From assembly GCA_963805305.1 (NCBI GenBank), contig CAWDTM010000007.1, positions 124,001 to 188,000 of the forward strand: a stretch of 64,000 nt of DNA, written 5' to 3'. Below the pieces are notes generated by a model, which worked only from the letters and a program-made list of their open reading frames with translations, was not told the DNA's origin and did no database searches. Made by a program: the position numbers and the translations under genes. Numbering within the stretch: position 1 is the stretch's first letter; each line of letters starts with the position of its first letter. Below, piece by piece: positions 43,739-53,631 of the stretch. Origin of the DNA: CAVXEH01 sp963805305 (GTDB lineage Bacteria; Chloroflexota; Limnocylindria; QHBO01).

Positions 43739-44476
43739 CTAGGTGGTCTCCCCGGCGATCTCGATCCGGCGCATCCGCCGCGTGGCGATGACGAGGGCCA
43801 GGGCGGCCACCACGATCGCGACCACGGTGGCGGTCCCGATGGGCAGCTCGGCCTTGAAGACGTCGCTGGGCGGATTCGCGATGGCCTGCGCGAAGGACAG
43901 GGTCTGCTCGCGGACGGACAGGGTCCGCGTCCCGGCGAACAACCCTGCGAGGAAGCCCTCCCAGACCAGCACGTACGCCAGGCCGAAGATGAAGGCCCGC
44001 CCGGTCACCAGGCTGAGGGCCACGAAGATCGAGCAGTAGACCGCGGAACCGATGGCCCCCGCCGCCGCGAAGCCCAGCGCCAGCTCCACCGATCCGTCGC
44101 CACCCGCCAGGACCCCGCCGATCAGGAGTGGAACGCTCGTCAGGAGGATGCTGCAGCCCACCGCGATCACGAGCTTGGTACCGAGCACCGTCGAGCGGGG
44201 GATGGGCTTGGCCAGGATGTAGATCGCGGTCCCCTCGTCGAGCTCGGCCCCCATGGTGCCGGTGCCGAAGATGAGCGCGACCAGGGGCATGAGGACGGCG
44301 ATCCCCATGTCGCTGAGCAGGTGCGCGGTGAAGTTCGGCTCCGGACCGGCGCTCGACACGCGCTTGACGAGCGCCACCACCAGCAGGATGGCGCCCAGCA
44401 GGACGAGGAGCAGGGTCCGCCGCCGGCTGAGGAGCTGGCGGACGGTGATCGAGGCGATGACCGGGTTGAAGATCAT
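43739..44476 (-). CDS. ABC-2 type permease (second module)
   Basis: This 245-residue integral membrane protein has about six helices: LLLVLLGAILLVVALV (22-37), MGIAVLMPLVALIFGTGTMG, VIAVGCSILLTSVPLLIGGVLAG and a C-terminal VVAIVVAALALVIATRR. The segment ELDEGTAIYILAKPIPRSTVLGTKL is typical of ABC-2 membrane subunits. It overlaps the upstream ATPase by ATGA and abuts the esterase. It forms an exporter with the ATPase at 44473-45429. Substrate unknown. Confidence 0.85.
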   Translation of the reverse strand: MIFNPVIASITVRQLLSRRRTLLLVLLGAILLVVALVKRVSSAGPEPNFTAHLLSDMGIAVLMPLVALIFGTGTMGAELDEGTAIYILAKPIPRSTVLGTKLVIAVGCSILLTSVPLLIGGVLAGGDGSVELALGFAAAGAIGSAVYCSIFVALSLVTGRAFIFGLAYVLVWEGFLAGLFAGTRTLSVREQTLSFAQAIANPPSDVFKAELPIGTATVVAIVVAALALVIATRRMRRIEIAGETT

Positions 44477-45429
44477 CGGCGCACCAGGTAGCTGAAGACC
44501 GACTCGAGCGACTCGTCGGTGGGGAGCAGCTCGTAGAGCGTGACCCCGGCCCGGCGCGCCGCGCCGGCCACGGCACGGCTGAACGCCCCGAAGTCGCTGG
44601 ACCGCACGGTGACCAATCCATCGTCGAGGCTCACCCCGGTCACCGCCACCTCGTCGAGCAGGGCGGAGGCCAGGCGGCGGTCGTCGGAGGAGCGAGCCGT
44701 GAACGTGTGCGGACGATCGGTCATGAGGCGGCGAATCGCCCGGAAGTCGCCCGAGGCCGCCAGCCGGCCCGCGACGACGACCAGGACCCGATCCGCGACC
44801 CGCTCAACCTCCTCGAGGATGTGGCTCGAGAAGAGGATCGTGCGCCCCTCGCCGGCGAGCTGTCGCAGCAGCTCCATGGTGTGGAGCCGCTGTCGAGGGT
44901 CCATCCCGTTGAACGGCTCGTCCAGCAGCAGGATCTCGGGGTCGTGGACGAGCGCGGCCGCCACCTTGGCACGCTGGCGCATGCCCTTCGAGTAGGTCCC
45001 CAGCGTACGGTCCTGGCTCGGGGCCAGGTCAACCGCGTCGATGGCCCGCGCGGTCGCGGCGACGGGGTCCGGCACGCGCTGGAGGCGGGCGTTCGCCTCG
45101 ACGAACTCCCGCCCGGTGAGGAACGGGTAGACGGCCTCGTGCTCGGGGACCAGGCCGATGCCTGCGTAGACCGACGGGTCGCCGAACGCGTGGCGGCCGT
45201 GCACGGTCACGCTGCCCGCCGACGGGGCCAGGAATCCGGCGATGAGGTGCAGGAGCGTGCTCTTCCCTGCGCCGTTCGGTCCCAGGAGCCCGGTCACGCC
45301 GGCATCCAGGCGGAAGGTGACCTCGTTGACGGCCACCACGTTGCCGTACCAGCGCGAGACCGCGTTGACCTCGACCGGCGCAGTGCTCCCCGCGGGTGGC
45401 GTTGCCACCGGCACGATCGTACCAGTCAT
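44473..45429 (-). CDS. ABC exporter ATP-binding protein (second module)
   Basis: This 318-residue ATPase has Walker A GPNGAGKS, the signature YSKGMRQR and Walker B ILLLDEPFNGMDP, with the H-loop SSHILEEVERVADR. The YSKGMRQR form of the signature is common in Nos/Nat-type ABC-2 exporters. A C-terminal extension (TFTARSSDDRRLASALLDEVAV) follows. It is coupled at both ends by ATGA overlaps to permeases, and pairs with the 245-residue permease downstream. Confidence 0.92.
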   Translation of the reverse strand: MTGTIVPVATPPAGSTAPVEVNAVSRWYGNVVAVNEVTFRLDAGVTGLLGPNGAGKSTLLHLIAGFLAPSAGSVTVHGRHAFGDPSVYAGIGLVPEHEAVYPFLTGREFVEANARLQRVPDPVAATARAIDAVDLAPSQDRTLGTYSKGMRQRAKVAAALVHDPEILLLDEPFNGMDPRQRLHTMELLRQLAGEGRTILFSSHILEEVERVADRVLVVVAGRLAASGDFRAIRRLMTDRPHTFTARSSDDRRLASALLDEVAVTGVSLDDGLVTVRSSDFGAFSRAVAGAARRAGVTLYELLPTDESLESVFSYLVRR

Positions 45430-46340
45430 GCCTGGATCCTCTGGTAGCGCCACAGGTAGACGCCGATCCCCACGAGCACGACGGCCGCCGCTGCTCCCAG
45501 GTACATCGCGCCGCCGAGATCGGCGCCCGCGACCGGACCATTCGCCTGGCCGCCGAAGAGCGTGTGCCGCACCCCCTCGCCGATCGCGTTCACCTCGAGG
45601 AGCACCGGCCAGTCGCCGGTCCCGGCGCGTCGCAGGAGCGCCTGGAGTGCGGTCCCCACCAGGAACACCGCCACGATCGCGGCCGTGGCGTAGGCGCGGC
45701 GCGGCGTGAAGGCCGAGATCGACATCCCGATGGCCGCGAGGAGGAGCGCATAGACGATCCCGGTTCCCGCGATCTCCGGCAGGTAGCCGAGCTGGTCGCG
45801 GAAGCCGGCGAACAGGTCCGACGCGACGAAGGTCTGCCCCAGGAAGAGGATAAGCAGGGGCACCACGGTGATCACCAGCAACCCCGCGGTGATCGCCGCC
45901 AGCTTTGCCAGCGCGTAGTCGATCCGTTCGAGGGCGTGCGCGAAGTAGAGCGTCAGGACCCGGTTGCGCTGGTCGCCCCCCAGGAGCTCGGGTGCCTGCG
46001 CCGCGAGGAAGATGACCGACAGGATGCTCGACTGCCACAGGTAGTTGTCGTAGGTCACGCCGACCCGGGAGGCGACCGGACCGGCGGTTGCGCTGATGGC
46101 ACTCTGGACGATGGCCGGGAACGACGCGAAGGCCAGCGCCCCGAAGGGGACGATCTTGGCCCGACCGCTGCGGCCCAGGCCGAAGCAGGCACGCAGACTG
46201 GCGACGAAGAGCGCCCAGACCGCAGCCCGGCGACCCAGCCGTGGTCCTTCGTAGCCGCGATAGCCGATGTCGTAGATGGCGCCGGCATTCGCATCGGATG
46301 CTGCCGTCGGGCCGACCGGCATCGGCTCAGGCTGCGTCAT
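45426..46340 (-). CDS. ABC-2 type permease (first module)
   Basis: This 304-residue membrane protein starts with a soluble 25-residue tail, then YDIGYRGYEGPRLGRRAAVWALFVASLRACFGLGRSGRAKIVP, a motif repeatedly seen in such permeases. Six to seven helices follow (QSSILSVIFLAAQAPELL, LLVITVVPLLILFLGQTFV, AAAAVVLVGIGVYLWRYQR). The start at 46340 overlaps the end of the upstream ATPase by 14 bases. It pairs with the ATPase at 46327-47256. Confidence 0.85.
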   Translation of the reverse strand: MTQPEPMPVGPTAASDANAGAIYDIGYRGYEGPRLGRRAAVWALFVASLRACFGLGRSGRAKIVPFGALAFASFPAIVQSAISATAGPVASRVGVTYDNYLWQSSILSVIFLAAQAPELLGGDQRNRVLTLYFAHALERIDYALAKLAAITAGLLVITVVPLLILFLGQTFVASDLFAGFRDQLGYLPEIAGTGIVYALLLAAIGMSISAFTPRRAYATAAIVAVFLVGTALQALLRRAGTGDWPVLLEVNAIGEGVRHTLFGGQANGPVAGADLGGAMYLGAAAAVVLVGIGVYLWRYQRIQA

Positions 46341-47256
46341 GGGCGGCCTCGCTACCCGCATCGTCGCGGAAGAGGTCCTCCAGGCGGTGCCGTCGCTGCT
46401 CGAGGCGCACGAGCGCCAGGCCCAGGTCGTCGACCGCATCGCGCACCAGGTCGAACGGCTGTCCGTCGCTCGCTTCGACCAGGACCGTGCGGCCGCTGGC
46501 CGTGGCGGCCAGGCCCGCCGCCGTCAGCCTCGCAGCGAGCGCCTCTGACCCCTCCTCGACCTCGACGGCCAGCGTGCCGGTCCGTTCCGTGAAGGTCGCG
46601 ATGGGCGCAGCCCGCAGGAGCCGCCCGGCGTCGATGGCCAGCAGGAAGGTGCAGACCCGCTCGATCTCGCCAAGGAGGTGGCTGGCGACCAGCGTGGCGA
46701 TGCCGAACTCGGTCCCGGTTCGACGGATCAGCTGGAGCATCTCGTCGCGGCCAGCCGGATCCAGGCCGTTCGTCGGCTCGTCGAGGAGGAGGAGCTTGGG
46801 GTCGTGTACCAGCGCCTGGGCGAGCTTGACGCGCTGCTTCATGCCGGTCGAATAGCCGCCGATGGGCCGGTAGCGCTCCTCGTAGAGGCCCACATGGCGC
46901 AGGACGTCGGCCGCCCGCTCCCGCGCGCCGGCGGCAGGGAGCCCGGACATCCGGCCCATGTGGGTGACGAACTCGGTGCCGGACAGGTCCGGCGGGAGGC
47001 AGTCGTGCTCGGGCATGTAGCCGACCAGGGCGCGGATGCGAGTTCCCTCGCGGCGAACGTCGAAGCCGAGCACGGAGGCATCGCCGCTGGTCGGGTCCAG
47101 CAGGCCGAGCAGGATCTTGAGGAAGGTGCTCTTGCCGGCGCCATTCGCGCCGACCAACCCGATGATCCCCGGCTCCACGTCGAGCGTGAGCGAGTCCAGG
47201 GCGAGGACGTCGCCGGGGTAGCGATGCGTGAGGGAGCGGGCGCTGATGAGGGACAT
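46327..47256 (-). CDS. ABC exporter ATP-binding protein (first module)
   Basis: This 309-residue ATPase has Walker A GANGAGKS, the signature YSTGMKQR, Walker B LLLLDEPTNGLDPAG and the H-loop VASHLLGEIERV. It is the first gene of a five-gene operon, ATPase-permease-ATPase-permease-esterase, which could encode two exporters or one hetero-oligomeric complex. TAGACT lies 10 bases before the ATG. About 90 C-terminal residues form a regulatory extension. Confidence 0.92.
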   Translation of the reverse strand: MSLISARSLTHRYPGDVLALDSLTLDVEPGIIGLVGANGAGKSTFLKILLGLLDPTSGDASVLGFDVRREGTRIRALVGYMPEHDCLPPDLSGTEFVTHMGRMSGLPAAGARERAADVLRHVGLYEERYRPIGGYSTGMKQRVKLAQALVHDPKLLLLDEPTNGLDPAGRDEMLQLIRRTGTEFGIATLVASHLLGEIERVCTFLLAIDAGRLLRAAPIATFTERTGTLAVEVEEGSEALAARLTAAGLAATASGRTVLVEASDGQPFDLVRDAVDDLGLALVRLEQRRHRLEDLFRDDAGSEAAHDAA

Positions 47257-47266
47257 GCGGTGCTGA

Positions 47267-47272
47267 AGTCTA
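47267..47272 (-). promoter_or_regulatory. -10 element (TAGACT) of the double-exporter operon
   Basis: TAGACT on the minus strand ends 10 bases before the ATG at 47256, so the leader would be only a few bases. Confidence 0.4.
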
Positions 47273-47307
47273 CCGGCCCCGGCCGACTTCGTCGTCCCTT
47301 GGGGACC

Positions 47308-50300
47308 TCAGCCTGCGACGGCGCCCGGGGACTCCGCGGTCGCCGGCCGGTCGCGACGCGACCGCCCGTTCACCAGGTTGTAGGCGGCCGGCACCACGAT
47401 CAGTGTCAGGAAGGTCGAGCTGAGCAGCCCGCCGATGACCACCGTCCCGAGCTCCGCGGCGATGATCGATCCCTCGTTGAATCCCGCGGCCAGCGGAACG
47501 AGGGCCAGGATCGTGGCGATGGCGGTCATCAGGATCGGCCGTACCCGCGTGTGGCCGCCGCGGATCAGAGCCTCGCGGACGGGCAGGCCCTCGCCGCGGT
47601 GGCGCTCGACGAGGTCGAGGAGCACGATCGCGTTCGTCACCACGATGCCGATCAGCATGAGGAAGCCGATGAGGGCGCTGACCCCGATCGCGTGCCCGGT
47701 GAGGAGCAGGGCCGGGAAGGCGCCCACGGTGGCGAACGGCAGGCTGAACAGGATGATGAAGGGTGTGAGCAGCGAGTTGAACGCCAGGACCAGCATCACG
47801 TAGACGAGCACGACGGCCACGCCCATCGCGGTGAAGAGTCCGCCGAATGCCTCCGCCTGCTGCTGGCTCACGCCGCCGATCTCGACCGAAACCCCGGCCG
47901 GCAGAGCGCCCGAGGCCTGAAGATCGTCGATCCGGCCGGTCACCGCGGCGGAGACGGCGCCCGTGTCCTCGCTCGTGATCTCCGCGCTCACCGTGGCAGC
48001 CGGCGCGGCGTCGATCCGGGTGATCGTGGCGCGGACATCCTGCTGGGTGACATCGGCAACGTCAGCAAGGGTGATTCCCGGTCCCACGTTGAGCTGCTGC
48101 AGGGCCGTCACCGAGGCAATGGCGCTCGGGTCGAATCGGAGCACGATGTCCTGGGGCGCCCCGCCCGACGCCGGCTCGAGCCTGCTGATGGTCGTGGGGG
48201 TCAGGACGCCGCGCACCACGCCACCCACCTGGGCCGGGCTGAGGCCCGCCGCGGCCGCCCGGGCCGGGTCGATGCGCACCACGATCTGGGGAGCGGCGGC
48301 AACGAGGTCGCTCGTGACGCCGGCCAGGCCGTCGACGCCCTTCAGCGATGAGCCCACCGTCTGGGTCGCGGACTCCACGGTGTCCGCGTCGGGTCCGGTC
48401 ACCACGAGCGAGATCGTCCCCCCGCCGCCGGGCCCGTTGGCCTGCTGGACCGAGGCATCCCAGCCGCCGACGCTCACCGGCGCAAGCTCGCCCTCGAGGC
48501 GCTGCGCCGCGGACACGAGATCTGCCTTCGAGTCGAGACGGACGATCATGGTGGCCGAGTTCGCGGCCCTGCCGGATTGCGCGGCGATGAGGGTCTGGAA
48601 GCCCGTGTCGCCCTCGGCGGGGACCGTGGTCTGCACCAGGGTGACCTCGCGATCGGCGAGCAGGATTGCCTCCGCCTCCTGCGCGCGATCGCGCACGGCT
48701 GCCGAGGTGGTGCCAGCCGGCGGGGAGAGGCTGGCGGTGAGGATCTTCTCCGATCCCGAGTTCAGGAACTGGGTCGGCAGGAGCGGCACGATCACCAGCG
48801 AACCCACGAACAGGATGAAGGCCGCCGCGACCACCCCGGCGGATCGCCATCGAGAGTGCAGCACGAAGCGGATGGTCGGGTCGTAGAGGCGAACCCAGAA
48901 GGAGCGCCGGGGCTCGCCGGAGGCGTCGACCTCGTCAGGCGGCGCCTGCACGAAGAAGTATCCGAGCACGGGGATCACCGTCAACGCCACCACCAGGGAG
49001 CCAAGGAGGGCGAAGGTGACCGTCAGCGCGAAGGGGAGGAAGAACTGGCTGACGAGGCCGCCGGCGAAGCCCAGCGGGAGGAAGACGGCGACCGTGGTCA
49101 ACGTGCTCGAGGTGATCGCGGACGCCACCTCGGACGGGCCGTGCAGGGCCGCGGCAAGGCGGTCCTCGCCCATGGCCCGGTGACGGTAGATGTTCTCGAG
49201 GACGACGATCGAGTCGTCGACCACGCGCCCCACGGCCACCGCCAGGCCGCCCAGGGTCATGATGTTGATGGTCACCCCGCTGAACTGCATGAGCACCAGC
49301 GCGATGAGCAGGGAGAGCGGGATGCTGAGCGCCGCGACGAAGGTCGAGCGGAGGCTGAACAGGAAGGCAAAGATGGTGAGGATGGCGAAGAGCGCCCCCA
49401 GGCCGCCCTCCCGCAGCAGGCCGTCCCGCGATTCGATGATGAAGTCTGCCTGGTTCGAGACGACGTCGATCTTGAGGTCCGAACCGCCGGACGCCGCGAT
49501 CTCGTGGAGCTTGGCGGTCACCGCATCGGCGACCTGCACGGTGTTGGCCGAGACGGTCTTGCTGATGCTGATCCCCAGCGCCTGGCGACCGTTCAGGCTC
49601 CCGTACCCGCTGGCCGCGACCTGCCGCTGCGCGATGGCGGCAACGTCGCCAAGGTGGACGGGGACCGGCGCTCCGCCGGCCTGGTCGACCCCGACCACGA
49701 TCTGCCGCAGCGCGTCGAGGGAGGCGAGCTGGCTGATCACGGTGACCGGGATGGCTTCGTCGCCTGCAGCCAGCTGGCCAGCGGGGATGGTCACGTTCGC
49801 CGCGCCAAGGGCAGCGGCGATCTGCTGGTAGGAGACTCCGGTCCGGGCGATCGCCGCCGCATCCAGGGTGACGGTGACCTGGCCGGTCAGGCCGCCCGTC
49901 ACCCGGACGTTGGCAACGCCGGTGATTCCCTCGAGCTCCGGCACGACCTGCGTGGCGGCGACCTGGCTCAGCTCGGTGAGGGAGCTGCTCGCCGACGAGA
50001 TGGAGGCGATCACCACCGGTGCCTGGTTGATGTTGAAGGCGGAGACCTGCGGACTCACCCCCTGCGGCAACGACAGCGCGGCCATGGACTTCTCCATGCT
50101 GGAGACCGCCTCGTCGACGTTGGTGCCGTAGGCAAACTGCGCGATCACGAAGCCGATCGAGTTCGCGGAGGTGGATCGGACCTGGTCGATGCCCGCCACC
50201 GACTCGACAGCCCGCTCGATTGGCCCCACGACCTGCCCGGCGACCTCGTCCGCTGCGGCGCCGGGGTAGGGAGCCAGGACGGTTGCCACCGGGAACGAGA

Positions 50301-50421
50301 CGTCAGGCAGGAGCTCCTGCTTGAGGTTGGCCCAGGCAACGATCCCGCCGCCGAAGAGCGCGGCTGCGAGCAGGAGGGTGACGGTTCGTCGACTGATGGC
50401 GGCTCGGGAGATCCAGGTCAT
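47308..50421 (-). CDS. RND family efflux permease (AcrB/HAE1-like)
   Basis: This 1037-residue inner-membrane pump has N-terminal MTWISRAAISRRTVTLLLAAALFGGGIVAW, ELLPDVSFPVATVLAPYPGAAADEV and the duplicated porter domains. It also has AVGRVVDDSIVVLENIYRHRAMGED and the second-half helix region LMLIGIVVTNAIVLLDLVERHRGEG. Length and repeat structure match full AcrB-type transporters. No periplasmic adaptor or outer-membrane channel gene is nearby, which fits a monoderm host. It overlaps the MarR regulator stop by ATGA, so the regulator and pump are coupled. Substrate unknown, probably drugs or lipids. Confidence 0.93.
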   Translation of the reverse strand: MTWISRAAISRRTVTLLLAAALFGGGIVAWANLKQELLPDVSFPVATVLAPYPGAAADEVAGQVVGPIERAVESVAGIDQVRSTSANSIGFVIAQFAYGTNVDEAVSSMEKSMAALSLPQGVSPQVSAFNINQAPVVIASISSASSSLTELSQVAATQVVPELEGITGVANVRVTGGLTGQVTVTLDAAAIARTGVSYQQIAAALGAANVTIPAGQLAAGDEAIPVTVISQLASLDALRQIVVGVDQAGGAPVPVHLGDVAAIAQRQVAASGYGSLNGRQALGISISKTVSANTVQVADAVTAKLHEIAASGGSDLKIDVVSNQADFIIESRDGLLREGGLGALFAILTIFAFLFSLRSTFVAALSIPLSLLIALVLMQFSGVTINIMTLGGLAVAVGRVVDDSIVVLENIYRHRAMGEDRLAAALHGPSEVASAITSSTLTTVAVFLPLGFAGGLVSQFFLPFALTVTFALLGSLVVALTVIPVLGYFFVQAPPDEVDASGEPRRSFWVRLYDPTIRFVLHSRWRSAGVVAAAFILFVGSLVIVPLLPTQFLNSGSEKILTASLSPPAGTTSAAVRDRAQEAEAILLADREVTLVQTTVPAEGDTGFQTLIAAQSGRAANSATMIVRLDSKADLVSAAQRLEGELAPVSVGGWDASVQQANGPGGGGTISLVVTGPDADTVESATQTVGSSLKGVDGLAGVTSDLVAAAPQIVVRIDPARAAAAGLSPAQVGGVVRGVLTPTTISRLEPASGGAPQDIVLRFDPSAIASVTALQQLNVGPGITLADVADVTQQDVRATITRIDAAPAATVSAEITSEDTGAVSAAVTGRIDDLQASGALPAGVSVEIGGVSQQQAEAFGGLFTAMGVAVVLVYVMLVLAFNSLLTPFIILFSLPFATVGAFPALLLTGHAIGVSALIGFLMLIGIVVTNAIVLLDLVERHRGEGLPVREALIRGGHTRVRPILMTAIATILALVPLAAGFNEGSIIAAELGTVVIGGLLSSTFLTLIVVPAAYNLVNGRSRRDRPATAESPGAVAG

Positions 50422-50843
50422 CGGTGGCTTTCCTCGGTGATGGTGGCGGCCGCATCGGTCAGCAGGCGCACGGCGCGTGCAACGGTCTCGATATCCGTGG
50501 CGGTCGGCAGGCGCACGAGGAGATCGCGCATCCGCTCGCGCCCGAGCTCGGACATCTCCTCCAGTCGGCGCAGGGCTTCGGGCGTGGCCCTGACGAGCAC
50601 CTGCCTGCGATCCGCGGGGCTCCCGACGCGCTCGAGGAGCTCCATTCCGACCAGCCTGTCGACGACCCCGCTGGTGGTCGAGACCGCCGTGCCAAGCTGT
50701 ACGGCGAGCGTGCTGATTCGGATCGGTCCGGTTGCCGCAACGAGGTAGAGCGCCTTGAGCTGGGCGAGCGTGAGGTGGACGTCCGCCATCTCGGGAGCGT
50801 GCAGCGCCGTGATCCGCTCGTGGAAGCGCTCGAACGCCTCCAT
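50418..50843 (-). CDS. MarR family transcriptional regulator
   Basis: From ATG 50843 this is a 141-residue winged-helix protein with LTLAQLKALYLVAATGPIRISTLAVQLGTAVSTTSGVVDRLVGMELLERVG and the wing DRRQVLVRATPEALRRLEEM. That is the complete MarR DNA-binding region at normal length. The frame remains open upstream through 18-base repeats that would encode Pro-Asn every six residues, and no better start codon lies there, so the N-terminus is not certain. It is coupled to the RND pump by ATGA and probably represses the operon through the palindrome over its -10. Confidence 0.85.
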   Translation of the reverse strand: MEAFERFHERITALHAPEMADVHLTLAQLKALYLVAATGPIRISTLAVQLGTAVSTTSGVVDRLVGMELLERVGSPADRRQVLVRATPEALRRLEEMSELGRERMRDLLVRLPTATDIETVARAVRLLTDAAATITEESHR

Positions 50844-50876
50844 CGCCCGCTCGACGGCACGCCCCCTCGCGGGCTC

Positions 50877-50936
50877 ATTCGGAGGATACGGAATGTTCGG
50901 ATTCTCCAGATAGTTCGGCTGGCCCGAATTATCGGG
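50877..50936. repeat. 18-base-period repeat in the MarR-RND leader
   Basis: The element RTTCGG (R = A or G) occurs at 50877, 50895 and 50913, each exactly 18 bases apart. A variant, ATCGGG, occurs at 50931 in the same register. Read on the minus strand the units are CCGAAY. They may be regulator-binding half-sites, or a coding repeat if the regulator starts further upstream. Confidence 0.5.
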
Positions 50937-50957
50937 ATCACCGGGGTGCCGCGTCAA
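50928..50957 (-). promoter_or_regulatory. marR-RND operon promoter (TTGACG-N18-GATAAT) with overlapping palindrome
   Basis: TTGACG (50957-50952) and GATAAT (50933-50928) are 18 bases apart on the minus strand. The palindrome CCCGAATTATCGGG (50923-50936) covers the -10, a natural operator for the MarR protein encoded by the first gene. The leader before ATG 50843 would be about 75 bases. Confidence 0.6.
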
Positions 50958-50973
50958 GCCGCGGCGTCGGGTG

Positions 50974-51171
50974 CTACATGTGGGGCTCGTACCCGGGCTC
51001 GAAGTACGGCTGCGGGTCGTCCATGAAGTCGAGCTGGCAGCCCTTGCCGCAGAAGTAGTACGTCTCGCCATCGTGCTCGGCGGTCAGTCCCTTGGCGGTT
51101 GCCACCTCCGGGCTGACCTCCATGCCGCAGACGGGGTCCTTGGCGATCGGGGCGGTGCGGGTGTCGGTCAT
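50974..51171 (-). CDS. YHS domain protein
   Basis: This 65-residue protein is one YHS metal-binding domain: KDPVCGMEVSPEVATAKGL then YYFCGKGCQLDFMDDPQPYF. Cysteines in PVCGM and FCGKGC are the metal ligands. Such domains accompany heavy-metal ATPases, either fused or separate. Here it lies directly downstream of the copper ATPase on the same strand, 54 bases away, so it may buffer or deliver the metal. ATG 51171 is chosen over an in-frame ATG at 51213 because AAGGAG and CAGGA lie just upstream of it. Confidence 0.88.
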   Translation of the reverse strand: MTDTRTAPIAKDPVCGMEVSPEVATAKGLTAEHDGETYYFCGKGCQLDFMDDPQPYFEPGYEPHM

Positions 51172-51225
51172 CGGTCCTGGTGCTCCTTGTCTGCTGTTGT
51201 CGAGGGGCGTCATGCCGGCAGGTCC

Positions 51226-53535
<2,310 letters not shown>

Positions 53536-53542
53536 GCCCCGA

Positions 53543-53563
53543 ATGATACTACTGGGGAGTATC
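53543..53563 (-). promoter_or_regulatory. Copper ATPase -10 element inside a CsoR-like palindrome
   Basis: GATACT (53545-53550) and AGTATC (53558-53563) flank a G-rich ACTGGGG, matching the AT-edge and GC-centre form of CsoR copper operators. The -10 TATCAT (53548-53543, minus) overlaps it and is 7 bases from the ATG at 53535. No csoR gene is in the window. Confidence 0.5.
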
Positions 53564-53617
53564 CGCCCAGGCTGGGCCAAACGGCCCGAATCGTCACGAC
53601 GCACGTCACCCGGGCGT

Positions 53618-53623
53618 TACCCT
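53618..53623 (+). promoter_or_regulatory. -10 element (TACCCT), leaderless spacing
   Basis: TACCCT is 8 bases before the glgA ATG at 53632. It is about 80 bases from the divergent copper ATPase promoter. Confidence 0.4.
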
Positions 53624-53631
53624 TAGCGGGA

